Shown here piece by piece: positions 8,145 to 16,922 of a stretch of 64,000 bases of DNA. Position 1 is the stretch's first letter. Each line of letters starts with the position of its first letter. The translations under genes were made by a program, and so were the position numbers. Origin of the DNA: Marivita cryptomonadis. GTDB taxonomy: Bacteria; Pseudomonadota; Alphaproteobacteria; Rhodobacterales; Rhodobacteraceae. Under the pieces are notes generated by a model. The model ran no database searches. It saw nothing but the letters and a program-made list of their open reading frames with translations, and had not been told where the DNA came from. The stretch is taken from assembly GCF_002115725.1 (NCBI RefSeq), contig NZ_JFKD01000015.1:1-64000 (forward strand), written 5' to 3'.

Positions 8145-10025
8145 ATGACGTTTGCGAGTTTCGAGGACCGCAACGCGATTGAGAATGAAATGCCTTGGGC
8201 AGACAGGGATGTTCCGGCCACGCTCTATGGCCAGTTGAGCAAGACGGCGGCTGCGTTCCCGAACCGTCCTGCCGCCAGTTTCCAACTGCTTTCGGGCCCA
8301 AAGGACAAGGCCGAAACCCTGACATGGTCACAGTTGTTGGCACGGACCGTTCAGGCCGCCAACCTGTTTCGCAAGCTCGGGGTCGGAGAAAATGACGTGG
8401 TTGCCTATGTGCTGCCCAACAGTATGGAAACAATTGTGACCTTGCTGGGCGGTGCGATTGCCGGCATCGCCAATCCGATCAATCCACTCTTGGAGCCGGA
8501 ACAGATCGCCGCGATCCTGCGTGAAACCGAAGCCAAGGTTGTCGTCACTCTTAAAGCGTTTCCCAAGACCGATGTTCCACAAAAAGTGGCTGAGGCCTGC
8601 CGCCATGCGCCAAAGGTCCACACGGTGCTTGAGGTCGATCTGAACCGATACCTCACACCGCCGAAATCCTGGATCGTGCCACTGGTGCGGCCAAAGAATC
8701 CCGGCGGTCATCATGCCGATGTTCTGAGCTTCAATGCCGAGTTGAAAAAGCAGAACACCACGCTCGACTTCGCCGATAGCGCGGATGATCGAGTGGCGGC
8801 CTATTTCCATACTGGCGGCACCACCGGCATGCCCAAGGTCGCGCAGCACAAATATTCCGGCATGATTTACAATGGCTGGCTGGGCAACAAGCTCTTGTTC
8901 ACGGAACAGGACAGTATCATGTGCCCATTGCCTTTGTTCCACGTCTTTGCCTGCCATGTGATCCTGATGGCTTCGGTCGTGTCCGGCGCACATACGGTGT
9001 TTCCAACCCCGCAAGGGTATCGGGGCGAGGGTGTCTTCGACAATTTCTGGAAGCTTTGCGCGCGTTGGAAAACCACCTTTGTGATCACCGTACCAACCGC
9101 GATGTCCGCGATGATGCAGCGTCCGGTGGATGCCGATATCTCGACCATCAAGACCGCGTTTTCCGGGTCGTCGCCGTTGCCCTTGGAACTGTTCCACCGG
9201 TTCGAGAAGGCCTGCGGGGTAAGAGTCGTTGAAGGCTATGGTCTGACTGAGGCGACTTGCCTTGTGTCCTGCAATCCTCCGGATGGCATCAAGAAAGTAG
9301 GCTCGGTCGGGATTCCTTTCCCTTATACGAACGTGCGCATCCTGACCCAGAAGAACGCGTCCGTCGTAGAGTGCGGCGTGGACGAAATTGGGGAGATCTG
9401 CGTATCGAACCCGGGGGTCTTTGCCGGGCATACCTATACCGAGGTGGCCAAAAATGCTGATCTTTTCTATTTCGACACCCACTTGCGCACTGGCGATCTG
9501 GGCCGCATCGACGCGGATGGTTATCTCTGGATCACCGGACGCGCGAAGGATCTGATCATCCGCGGTGGGCACAACATCGATCCGGCAGAGATCGAAGAGG
9601 CGCTGTTGGCGCATCCGGCCGTGTCCTTTGCTGGGGCGATTGGTCAACCCGACGAACATGCGGGCGAGTTGCCCTGCGCCTTTGTTGAACTGGTCGATGG
9701 TGCCAGCGTGACTGAGGTCGAATTGTTGGAGCATTGCAAAGTGCATGTCCACGAGCGCGCAGCAGTCCCGAAACACATGACGATCCTCGACGAATTGCCC
9801 AAGACGGCTGTGGGAAAGGTGTTCAAGCCTGATCTGCGCAAACACGCCATCACGCGAGTGTTCAATGCCGCGTTGGACAAGGTAGGGTGCCCCGCGCGGG
9901 TCGTCTCGGTAGTTGACGACAAGACCCGTGGTCTGGTGGCGCAGGTGGATTTACACGGGGCGGGTTCCGAAGATGTGGGCCATGTTCTGGGGAATTTCGC
10001 CAACCGGTGGGAGGTTGCGGATTAA
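8145..10025 (+). CDS. AMP-dependent acyl-CoA synthetase
   Basis: The 626-residue enzyme of the ANL superfamily activates a carboxylic acid with ATP to an acyl-AMP and then forms the CoA thioester. The AMP-binding P-loop-like motif HTGGTTGMPKVAQHKYSG lies near residues 225-242. A VVEGYGLTEATC adenine-binding segment lies near 362-373 and the hinge RTGDLGRIDADGYLWITGRAKDLIIRGG near 451-478. The catalytic C-terminal lysine segment is KTAVGKVFKPDLRK near 552-565. It is longer than typical 540-residue members. The acid used is unknown; no linked beta-oxidation genes adjoin it. Confidence 0.9.
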   Translation: MTFASFEDRNAIENEMPWADRDVPATLYGQLSKTAAAFPNRPAASFQLLSGPKDKAETLTWSQLLARTVQAANLFRKLGVGENDVVAYVLPNSMETIVTLLGGAIAGIANPINPLLEPEQIAAILRETEAKVVVTLKAFPKTDVPQKVAEACRHAPKVHTVLEVDLNRYLTPPKSWIVPLVRPKNPGGHHADVLSFNAELKKQNTTLDFADSADDRVAAYFHTGGTTGMPKVAQHKYSGMIYNGWLGNKLLFTEQDSIMCPLPLFHVFACHVILMASVVSGAHTVFPTPQGYRGEGVFDNFWKLCARWKTTFVITVPTAMSAMMQRPVDADISTIKTAFSGSSPLPLELFHRFEKACGVRVVEGYGLTEATCLVSCNPPDGIKKVGSVGIPFPYTNVRILTQKNASVVECGVDEIGEICVSNPGVFAGHTYTEVAKNADLFYFDTHLRTGDLGRIDADGYLWITGRAKDLIIRGGHNIDPAEIEEALLAHPAVSFAGAIGQPDEHAGELPCAFVELVDGASVTEVELLEHCKVHVHERAAVPKHMTILDELPKTAVGKVFKPDLRKHAITRVFNAALDKVGCPARVVSVVDDKTRGLVAQVDLHGAGSEDVGHVLGNFANRWEVAD

Positions 10026-10060
10026 GCCTGGTTCGGATCGGCTGTGCCGATCCGACCAAC

Positions 10061-10084
10061 GCGCGCCTGTGGCGCGCTTTTTTT
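10061..10084 (+). terminator. Rho-independent terminator
   Basis: GCGCGCC-TGT-GGCGCGC is followed by seven T. A second, stronger stem (CGGATCGG with CCGATCCG, 10034-10054) lies directly before it. Together they end the acyl-CoA synthetase transcript. Confidence 0.88.
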
Positions 10085-10174
10085 GCATATTTTTGAAAAA
10101 GAGAAGCAGAGGTTTGTAGCTTTGCGCCCAACGTAGGCTTGACGCCTTTGGGTGTGGGCGTGTCATGCTGGGGC

Positions 10175-10573
10175 ATGACGCAAACGCCTGCCATCCCGGA
10201 CGATATTTTGGCTGCCTTGGATGCGCTTCCCAATTCTGCGCGTCCTGTTTTAGTGCGGCTGCGGGGAGTGATCTTTGATGTTGCCAGCACGGTGCCCGGC
10301 GCGGGTGTTGTGAGCGAAACGCTTAAATGGGGACAGCCGTCCTATGCGGTTTCGACTGGCACGCCCCTGCGGGTGGGTGTGACGAAGACCGGCATTCCCA
10401 GCCTGTTCGTACATTGCCAGACCAGTGTTGTATCCGACGCCCGATCCGTTTTGGCGACGGACCTTCTGTTCGAAGGCAACCGCGCTGTTTTGGTTGCGCA
10501 GGACACTGCCTTTCCCGAGGCGGCGTTGCGGCAGGTCATCCATGCCGCACTAAGCTACCGTCTGACGCGTTAA
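10175..10573 (+). CDS. DUF1801 domain protein
   Basis: The 132-residue cytosolic protein matches the DUF1801/YdhG-like fold: ETLKWGQPSY near residues 48-57, followed by beta-rich segments and a C-terminal helix (PEAALRQVIHAALSYR). Members are related to the Norwalk-like YdhG family and have no established reaction. The ATG at 10175 starts the conserved region; an in-frame TTG lies 36 bases upstream. The gene is convergent with the amidase, with stops 4 bases from overlapping. Confidence 0.75.
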   Translation: MTQTPAIPDDILAALDALPNSARPVLVRLRGVIFDVASTVPGAGVVSETLKWGQPSYAVSTGTPLRVGVTKTGIPSLFVHCQTSVVSDARSVLATDLLFEGNRAVLVAQDTAFPEAALRQVIHAALSYRLTR

Positions 10574-11988
10574 CGGACGATCGGGTCAATCAGGGTGACC
10601 GGAAGATTTAGGGTCTGTTCCAGCGTGTGCGCCACTTGTAACAGCCGCGCTTCGCCGCGCGGGGGGCCGACCAGTTGCAGGCCGACCGGCATGCCGGAGG
10701 GGGTAAACCCAACGGGCAGAGACAGCGCAGGAAGGCCTGCCACGGTGGCAAGGAAGGCAAATTGCAGCCAATCGATATAGTCGCGCATCGGGCGACCAGC
10801 GACCTCTTTCGGGTATTCGATCTCGACCGGCAGGGGGGCGAGTCCATTGACCGGGCAGGCGAGCACATCGTGGGTCTGAAAGAAGGCCGCCATGGTGTTG
10901 TAGATCGCGGCTCGGTCGCGCTCGGCCTGCACGTAATCGTCAAAGGTCATTGCGCGGGCATCCGCGAGATTGCCCTTGATCGTGTCCTTGTAGTGCTTTG
11001 TCACGCTTTCAGGCGTGACCTGATAGCTGCCCATGAAGGACATGCAGCGCAGGGCACGGAAGGTTTCGTCCAGCCTGGGCAGGTCGGGACAGTGGTCCTC
11101 AACGGTGACATTTGGCAGGCGCAGGCTGTCGAGTGCGCCACGGAGCACCGTGTCGATTTCGGATGTGACGGCCGCAAAGCCGTTGAGGTCGCGCGTGTAG
11201 GCGATGCGGATATTGCCTGCGTCGCGGCGCGCGGTCTCAAAGTATGAGGTCTCGGGAGCAGGGAAGGAAATCGGCCAGATCGGATCGTAGCCTGCCATTG
11301 CGTCGAGGAAGAGCGCGCAGTCCATAACGTCACGTGCCATTGGGCCGTCGACGCCACCATTGGTAAAGCCAAGGTGGGCCGAACTGCCGCCCGCAATACC
11401 GGGCGAGGGGCGTAGGCCGACGATACTACAGTAATTCGCCGGGCTACGCAGGCTGCCGCCAAAATCCGAGCCATGGCTCAACCACAGTTCTCCGGTGGCG
11501 AGCGATACTGCAGCGCCCCCTGACGATCCGGCGGCGTTCATCCGTGTGTCCCACGGGTTGCGAGTGGCCCCGAAGACAGCGTTGAAGGTATTGGCACCGG
11601 CGCCCATCTCGGGTGTGTTGGTCTTGCCTAGCACCACGCCACCGCGCTCTTCCAGCCGCAGCACCAGCGGGTCTGACGCGCTGGGCACGTGGTCGGCCAT
11701 GCCTTTCGTGCCGAAAGTTGTGCGGACGCCTTCGACTGGGTTGAGATCCTTTATGCCAATGGGCAGTCCGGCCAAAAGGCTGTCTTTGGCGGCAGTTGCA
11801 GCACGCGCGCGGTCGGGACAGCGGGTGACTACGGCGTTCACGGCGGCTTCCACCTGATCCATGCGTGTCACGCTGGCAGTGATGAGATCATCCGTCGTCA
11901 CCTCGCCTTTGCGGAGGAGAGTGATCACATCACGCGCGGATTTCGCGCAAAGCTCGGGGCCGGAAAAGGCGGTGTCAGGTCGCGTCAC
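10570..11988 (-). CDS. Amidase signature family enzyme
   Basis: The 472-residue hydrolase of the amidase signature family has the Ser-cisSer-Lys triad in context: Lys in GLPIGIKDLNP (near residue 77), and the Gly/Ser-rich GSSGGAAVSLATGE and GSDFGGSLRSPA segments (near 153-183). Members cut carbon-nitrogen bonds in amides, from indoleacetamide to aryl amides; no subunit partner (GatB) is present, so this is not glutamyl-tRNA amidotransferase. It starts with GTG overlapping the stop of the ArsR-type regulator by four bases, so the two are translationally coupled. That coupling suggests the regulator controls the amidase. Confidence 0.88.
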   Translation of the reverse strand: MTRPDTAFSGPELCAKSARDVITLLRKGEVTTDDLITASVTRMDQVEAAVNAVVTRCPDRARAATAAKDSLLAGLPIGIKDLNPVEGVRTTFGTKGMADHVPSASDPLVLRLEERGGVVLGKTNTPEMGAGANTFNAVFGATRNPWDTRMNAAGSSGGAAVSLATGELWLSHGSDFGGSLRSPANYCSIVGLRPSPGIAGGSSAHLGFTNGGVDGPMARDVMDCALFLDAMAGYDPIWPISFPAPETSYFETARRDAGNIRIAYTRDLNGFAAVTSEIDTVLRGALDSLRLPNVTVEDHCPDLPRLDETFRALRCMSFMGSYQVTPESVTKHYKDTIKGNLADARAMTFDDYVQAERDRAAIYNTMAAFFQTHDVLACPVNGLAPLPVEIEYPKEVAGRPMRDYIDWLQFAFLATVAGLPALSLPVGFTPSGMPVGLQLVGPPRGEARLLQVAHTLEQTLNLPVTLIDPIVR

Positions 11989-12305
11989 GATCCGCAGAAC
12001 ATCCCATGCAAATGCGCGATCAGACGCGCGGTGTTGTCGTCGTTCAGGCTATAGTAGATGGTCTTGCCATCGCGCCGGGTCTTGACCAGTTGCTCGTCAC
12101 GCAGACGGGCGAGCATCTGGCTGACCGCTGCCTGCCGGATATTGAGCAGAGCTTCCAACTCACCCACAGACTTTTCGCCCACGCCAAGGTGGCAGAGGAT
12201 CATCAACCGACCCTCATGGGCAAGCGTCTTGAGATACGCAGATGCCTGCGCTGCGCTTTGGGCCATGTCTTTTGCGGCATCTGGCGCAACACTCGTATCA
12301 TTCAT
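11985..12305 (-). CDS. ArsR-family regulator with SqrR/BigR cysteine pair
   Basis: The 106-residue winged-helix repressor belongs to the ArsR family. Its helix-turn-helix is around residues 47-72 (SVGELEALLNIRQAAVSQMLARLRDE). Cys38 and Cys104 are 66 residues apart, the same spacing and surroundings (LMILCHL; GMFC) as Cys41 and Cys107 of Rhodobacter SqrR. In that protein a reactive-sulfur-induced polysulfide bridge relieves repression. No arsenic- or metal-type ligand cluster is visible. The gene is first in a two-gene unit with the amidase. A sulfide-responsive role is inferred from the cysteine pair. Confidence 0.85.
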   Translation of the reverse strand: MNDTSVAPDAAKDMAQSAAQASAYLKTLAHEGRLMILCHLGVGEKSVGELEALLNIRQAAVSQMLARLRDEQLVKTRRDGKTIYYSLNDDNTARLIAHLHGMFCGS

Positions 12306-12367
12306 CGGAGAACCCCCAGTAACCCCCGAGCTTTTAACACCGAAGCGGGGAGGGTTTCAAAGAATTA

Positions 12368-13612
12368 TCACGGTTCTGTCTGTGTCACGGGCGTTGGTGC
12401 GCCGCCGGTGAAGGCATTGCCGTTCTTATAGTCACATGGCGCTTCCTGCATTTGCAGGTGCAGGCCAGTTCCGGTGAAGGGATGGGCCCGTGCCAGGTCT
12501 TCGTCCACGTCTATTCCCAGACCGGGTGTGTCGGGCGCGGTGATAAACCCGTCTTCCACCCGGATCGTGTTGCGGATCAACGCCGCGTGAAATGGTGTTT
12601 CGATACTCTCAGCCAGCAGCACATTGGGGATCGACGTGCACAGGTGCACATTTGCGGCCCACTCGACTGGGCCTGCGTAAAGATGTGGCGCCATCTCGGC
12701 GTTGAAAGCTTCGGCCATGCCAGACAGCTTTTTCATCTCCCAGATACCGCCCGCGCGACCCAAGGCGGGTTGCAGGATCTTTGCTCCTCCTGTGCGCAGT
12801 AGCGTTGCGAACTCGGCCTTTGTGGTCAGACGTTCGCCTGTCGCGATGGGGATGCGAACAGCACGCGCCACCTCGGCGAATTCGAGCAGATTGTCGGGCG
12901 GAATAGGCTCTTCGTACCATAGCGGCAGATAGGGCTCGATTGCCTGTCCCAAACGGATCGCGCCCGAAGTGGTGAACTGGCCATGTGTGCCGAAAAGCAA
13001 GTCGGCCTTGTTCCCCACCGCCGCGCGAATGGCTTTGCACATCTCGACCGAGAGCGCGATGTCGGTCAGCGCGGGTTGGTGGCCGCCGCGCAGGGTGTAG
13101 GGGCCAGCCGGGTCGAATTTCAGGGCTGTAAAGCCCTGTTTCAGGTAGAAGGCCGCAGCTTCGGCTTGCGCGTCAGGGTCTGTCCAGAAACCGTCGATAT
13201 CGTGATGGGGAAGGGGATAAAGATAGGTGTAGGCGCGGACCTTGGGGGTCATTTGACCGCCCAAAAGCGCCCATACCGGGCGTTCGCGTGCCTTGCCCAG
13301 AATGTCCCAGCAGGCAATCTCCAGCCCAGAGAATGCGCCCATCACCGTCAGGTCGGGTCGCTGAGTGAAACCAGAAGAATAGGCGCGGCGGAACATCAGC
13401 TCGATGTTCTCGGGGTTCTCGCCGCGCATGTGCCGGTCGAACACGTCCTCGATCACCGCTTTCATCGCGTTGGGGCCGACGCTCGAGGCATAGCATTCGC
13501 CCCAACCGGTGAGGCCGGTGTCGGTCGTGACTTTGACCAGTGTCCAATAGCGCCCACCCCAGCCCGGAGCAGGGGGGGCGGTGGTGATCACATCGAGCGC
13601 TTGCAGTTTCAT
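12368..13612 (-). CDS. Mandelate racemase / muconate lactonizing family dehydratase
   Basis: The 414-residue enolase-superfamily enzyme has a capping N-terminal domain and a TIM barrel with the expected metal-binding acids: LLFGTHGQFT near residue 216, WYEEPIPPDN near 244 and ATGERLTTKAEF near 270. The conserved ...PHLYAGPVEWAANVHLC and ESIETP segments resemble sugar-acid dehydratases such as galactonate or mannonate dehydratase groups. Exact substrate is uncertain. ATG 13612 follows GGAGAGGGACCG; an upstream in-frame start lacks the family sequence. It shares strand with the alcohol dehydrogenase 85 bases upstream. Confidence 0.82.
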   Translation of the reverse strand: MKLQALDVITTAPPAPGWGGRYWTLVKVTTDTGLTGWGECYASSVGPNAMKAVIEDVFDRHMRGENPENIELMFRRAYSSGFTQRPDLTVMGAFSGLEIACWDILGKARERPVWALLGGQMTPKVRAYTYLYPLPHHDIDGFWTDPDAQAEAAAFYLKQGFTALKFDPAGPYTLRGGHQPALTDIALSVEMCKAIRAAVGNKADLLFGTHGQFTTSGAIRLGQAIEPYLPLWYEEPIPPDNLLEFAEVARAVRIPIATGERLTTKAEFATLLRTGGAKILQPALGRAGGIWEMKKLSGMAEAFNAEMAPHLYAGPVEWAANVHLCTSIPNVLLAESIETPFHAALIRNTIRVEDGFITAPDTPGLGIDVDEDLARAHPFTGTGLHLQMQEAPCDYKNGNAFTGGAPTPVTQTEP

Positions 13613-13697
13613 ATGCGGTCCCTCTCCTGTGGGCGGACGATGCGTTTTCGCATCGTTGTGTTTCCGTTGACGGAAACGCACGGGTGGCGGTTGTGGG

Positions 13698-14777
13698 TCA
13701 AAACAGGATCACGTTGCGTTTGGCCCCGCCGGCCTTGGTGTCGGCGATGGCCTCGTTGATTTGATCCAGCGACCAGCGCCCTGACACCAGTTCGTCCAGC
13801 TTCAGGCGGCCCTGCCGGTAGAGGTCGGCCAGCCACGGGATGTCGCGGCGGATCACCACGTCGCCCATCTTCGAGCCGACCATGCCTTGCGCCATGTAGG
13901 CCAGCACCACCGGTTCGTATTCTGCCATGGCACCGGAATGGGGCATGCCGATCATCACCATGCGGCCGCCCCATCCAAGGTAGCGCGGCGCTTGGTTATA
14001 GGCCGGGATTGCGCCGACCGTCACCGCGATCAGGTCTGCACCGCGCCCCAAAATCTTGTGGACCTCTTTCCATGGAGCCTTGCCCGTAGCCAGAACGCCG
14101 TCGGTCGCGCCAAATGTCTTAGCGGTTTCCAGCTTGTCCTCGGTCATGTCGACCGCGACGATGCGCCGAGCGCCGGCAATCCGCGCGCCCTGAATGGCGT
14201 TGAGGCCGACGCCACCTGCGCCGATGACCACCACGTCTTCGCCCGCGCGCAACTTGCCTGCGTTGACGATTGCGCCGACGCCTGTGATCACGCCACACGC
14301 CATGAGCGCAACCGCTTCGGGCGGCATGTCATTGGGCAAAGGCACCACTTGGCTTTGATGTACGACGACCCGCTCGGCAAAGGCACCGCAATCCATCGCT
14401 TTCTTGACTGGCGTGCCGTCAGGGCGGGCGATTGGCGATGCTCCGGTGTCAGGGGCCTCGCAGATCGTGGGTTTGCCGCTGGCGCAATTGGCGCAGGTGC
14501 CGCAGGAGCGGATCAAAGTGACCACGACGCGCTGCCCAACCGTCAGGTCACTGACCGATGCACCCACGGCTGAAATCCGCCCTGCCGCTTCATGGCCGTA
14601 AACCGCAGGCAGGTCACCGCCCCACGCACCTTCGGCAAAGTGAATGTCGGAATGACAGATTGCCACCGCTTCAAGAGTGACTTCGATTTCACCCATCTGC
14701 GGCGCGCGCAACTCAACGTCTTCGATCTGTAGAGGTTGGCCGAATTCGGTACAGACGGCGGCTTTGATGCGGGTCAT
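13698..14777 (-). CDS. Zinc-dependent alcohol dehydrogenase
   Basis: The 359-residue MDR-family dehydrogenase has the catalytic zinc ligands ICHSDIH (near residue 39-45) and GHEAAG (about 62-67). The structural-zinc cysteines are in CGTCANCASGKPTIC (about 92-106), and the NAD(P)-binding GAGGVGLNAIQGA lies near 190-202. It resembles the class III-like group but lacks a distinguishing substrate motif. It probably forms a transcription unit with the enolase-superfamily dehydratase downstream. That pairing would fit oxidation and dehydration of a sugar-derived compound, which is inference. Confidence 0.87.
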   Translation of the reverse strand: MTRIKAAVCTEFGQPLQIEDVELRAPQMGEIEVTLEAVAICHSDIHFAEGAWGGDLPAVYGHEAAGRISAVGASVSDLTVGQRVVVTLIRSCGTCANCASGKPTICEAPDTGASPIARPDGTPVKKAMDCGAFAERVVVHQSQVVPLPNDMPPEAVALMACGVITGVGAIVNAGKLRAGEDVVVIGAGGVGLNAIQGARIAGARRIVAVDMTEDKLETAKTFGATDGVLATGKAPWKEVHKILGRGADLIAVTVGAIPAYNQAPRYLGWGGRMVMIGMPHSGAMAEYEPVVLAYMAQGMVGSKMGDVVIRRDIPWLADLYRQGRLKLDELVSGRWSLDQINEAIADTKAGGAKRNVILF

Positions 14778-14851
14778 GCGGTCTCCCTTGTTCTGCGGTC
14801 AACCTGAGGGCGTCGAAGTCCAAGCGCAAGCGGGAAGTCGACCTGAACAGG

Positions 14852-16057
14852 TCAGGCTGCGACAGGGCTGCGGCGCGGAGCCAGAAAGACCACCAAGGCG
14901 ACGAGGATCAGCGTCAGAGACAACAGGAACGGCGCACCGGGGAAATAGATATCGGCGTCGGTGCGAGTGTATCGCGCAAAGACCCCGGTCATCACCAAAG
15001 GGGCGATGATCATCGCGATGGCCCCGATTGAGGTGAGCGCGCCTTGCAATTCGCCCTGTCTCTTGTCTCCGACCGCCCTAGACATGATGCCCTGCAACGC
15101 AGGGGTGATGACCGCGCCAAGGGCAGCCAGTGGTGTCAGGATCAAAGCAATGGTGCCCGATGTGACAAAGGCCAAAGCGCCAAAGGCGAACACATCAAAA
15201 ACAAGTCCGTAGATCACCGTGCCGCGTTCGCCCAATCGAGCGAGGATCAGGCGGATGAGACCACCTTGAACCACCGCCATCATGATCCCAAACAGGCCCA
15301 GCGACAGACCGATCATACCTGCGTTCCAGCCGAACCTAGCCTGCCCGTAATAGGCCCACACTGCCGGGTAGACGAAGAATGCAACCTGGTAGAGGAAAAA
15401 GACCGCAAAAAGCCGACCAAGCCCCGGCAGTTCACCCAAGGCGCGGAATGCGCCAAACGGGTTTGCGCGGCGCCAGTCAAAGGGTCGCCGGATGGCGTCG
15501 GTTACAGTCTCGCGCAAGACGAAATAACCCAGCACCGCATTTGCGCCGGCCAATGCTGCTGCGGCCCAGAAAGGCGCGCGTGTGCCCCATTCGCCCAGCA
15601 GACCGCCCATCAGTGGGCCGATCACGAAGCCCAGCCCAAAGGCCGCTCCGACCAGCCCGAAATTCTGCGCCTTTTTGTCTGGGTCCGAGATGTCGGCCAT
15701 ATAAGCCGAAGCGGTGGCCTGCGTTGCGGAAGTGATGCCGCCGACGACCCGTCCCAGCAGCAACAGCCAAATGCTGCCCGCTACGGCCATCACCACATAG
15801 TCCGCTGCCATCACCACAAGCGAGATCAGCAGCACCGGCCGCCTGCCGAAACGGTCCGACAGGTTGCCGATCACCGGGCCGAACAGGAATTGCATCACGG
15901 CAAACACGGTTGTCAGCACACCGCCCCAAAGGGCTGCATTGGCCAGATCGCCGCCTGTTACCTCGCGGATCAGATCGGGCATGACCGGGATCATCAATCC
16001 AATCCCCATCGCGTCGATCATCACGGTGATCAGGATAAAGACGACGGGCAGGCGCAT
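14852..16057 (-). CDS. MFS transporter, TetA-like (TCR family)
   Basis: The 401-residue integral membrane protein with about 12 helices starts MRLPVVFILITVMIDAMGIGLMIPVMP. It carries the motif A loop GNLSDRFGRRPVLL (near residues 65-78) typical of drug:H+ antiporters of the TetA/TCR group. Such proteins export drugs or metabolites; being TetA-like does not prove tetracycline resistance, and no TetR gene adjoins. It lies 66 bases downstream of the PcaD-like gene, with its own candidate promoter overlapped by a small palindrome. Confidence 0.87.
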   Translation of the reverse strand: MRLPVVFILITVMIDAMGIGLMIPVMPDLIREVTGGDLANAALWGGVLTTVFAVMQFLFGPVIGNLSDRFGRRPVLLISLVVMAADYVVMAVAGSIWLLLLGRVVGGITSATQATASAYMADISDPDKKAQNFGLVGAAFGLGFVIGPLMGGLLGEWGTRAPFWAAAALAGANAVLGYFVLRETVTDAIRRPFDWRRANPFGAFRALGELPGLGRLFAVFFLYQVAFFVYPAVWAYYGQARFGWNAGMIGLSLGLFGIMMAVVQGGLIRLILARLGERGTVIYGLVFDVFAFGALAFVTSGTIALILTPLAALGAVITPALQGIMSRAVGDKRQGELQGALTSIGAIAMIIAPLVMTGVFARYTRTDADIYFPGAPFLLSLTLILVALVVFLAPRRSPVAA

Positions 16058-16094
16058 GTGCAGTGCTTTCGGGATCAGGCAGGTGCGCCTTCAA

Positions 16095-16140
16095 TGTGTA
16101 AACTACACTTGACAGTTCGCCAGTCAATGCGCCTGTGCAG
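16095..16140 (-). promoter_or_regulatory. Promoter with overlapping palindrome upstream of MFS gene
   Basis: On the minus strand TTGACT is followed after 16 bases by TAGTTT, 40-70 bases before the MFS start. The -10 element lies in an inverted repeat GTGTA-GTT-TACAC (16096-16108), which could be a repressor site. The promoter overlaps the end of the PcaD-like gene. Confidence 0.45.
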
Positions 16141-16912
16141 CAATGAACTCGGCCAGCACACGGGCGTATTCGTCCGCGGCCTCGACGCACGGCAAATGGC
16201 CCGCCTTGCGGATCAAATGGAACTGCGACCCCGGCACAAGTTCGGCGGTTTCGCGAACCAGATCAGGCGGAGTCGATCCATCCTCGCTGCCTGCGATGCC
16301 CAGCGTGGGAAGTCGCAGCGCGGCGGTCGTCGTGTAGAAGTCGGTGCCTGCAATCGCATGGGAACACCCGATGTACCCTTCGGCCGAGGTGCGGACCATC
16401 ATGTTGCGCCAGAAGCGGAATTCGTCCGTGGCACGAAAGGCTGGTGTGAACCAGCGGATCATCGTGGCATCCGCCAGCGCCTCGACCCCGCCGGTTTCGA
16501 CATTGGCGATACGCTGAGCCCAAATCTCGCGTGTGGCAATGCGGGTGGCGGTGTTGGACAGCACCAACGCGCGCACAAGATCCAGCCGCTTGGCTGCAAG
16601 CCCTTGGGCGGTCATCCCACCGATGGAGAGGCCAACGAACACCGCACCCTTCACGCCAAGGTGGTCCATCAACCGCTCGACATCGCGCACCAGCGTGCCC
16701 ATCCCGTAGGGGGGAGGAGTGCCGTCGGACAGCCCATGCCCGCGCGTGTCATAGCGGATGTATTTCAATCCGGCCTTTGGCAGACGGGCGATAACCTTGT
16801 CCCAGAGACGCAGATCAGTGCCGAGGGAATTGGAGAATACAACCGGCGCGCCGTCGGGGTCGCCATCAATGCGGTAGTGCAGGCGGATATCGTCAAGATC
16901 GGCGCTCAGCAT
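16124..16912 (-). CDS. pcaD: Alpha/beta hydrolase, 3-oxoadipate enol-lactonase-like
   Basis: The 262-residue alpha/beta hydrolase shows the nucleophile elbow VGLSIGGMTAQG (Ser near 96), the acid GSEDGSTP and the histidine KAGHLPCVEAADEY. The sequence is close to PcaD, which opens 3-oxoadipate enol-lactone to 3-oxoadipate in protocatechuate breakdown. No other pca genes are nearby, so a related lactonase or esterase is possible. ATG 16912 begins the family domain (MLSADLDDIRLHYRIDG); longer forms extend into the upstream gene. It is 10 bases downstream of the dehydratase gene. Confidence 0.78.
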   Translation of the reverse strand: MLSADLDDIRLHYRIDGDPDGAPVVFSNSLGTDLRLWDKVIARLPKAGLKYIRYDTRGHGLSDGTPPPYGMGTLVRDVERLMDHLGVKGAVFVGLSIGGMTAQGLAAKRLDLVRALVLSNTATRIATREIWAQRIANVETGGVEALADATMIRWFTPAFRATDEFRFWRNMMVRTSAEGYIGCSHAIAGTDFYTTTAALRLPTLGIAGSEDGSTPPDLVRETAELVPGSQFHLIRKAGHLPCVEAADEYARVLAEFIAAQAH

Positions 16913-16922
16913 AACGAGGCCT

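Noticed and set aside
14852..16057. Tetracycline resistance determinant
   Set aside because: The MFS protein is TetA-like in family only; there is no TetR gene and the neighbours are metabolic, so resistance cannot be claimed.
16124..16912. Protocatechuate degradation cluster
   Set aside because: Only one PcaD-like hydrolase is seen; no pcaGH, pcaC, pcaB or regulator is nearby.
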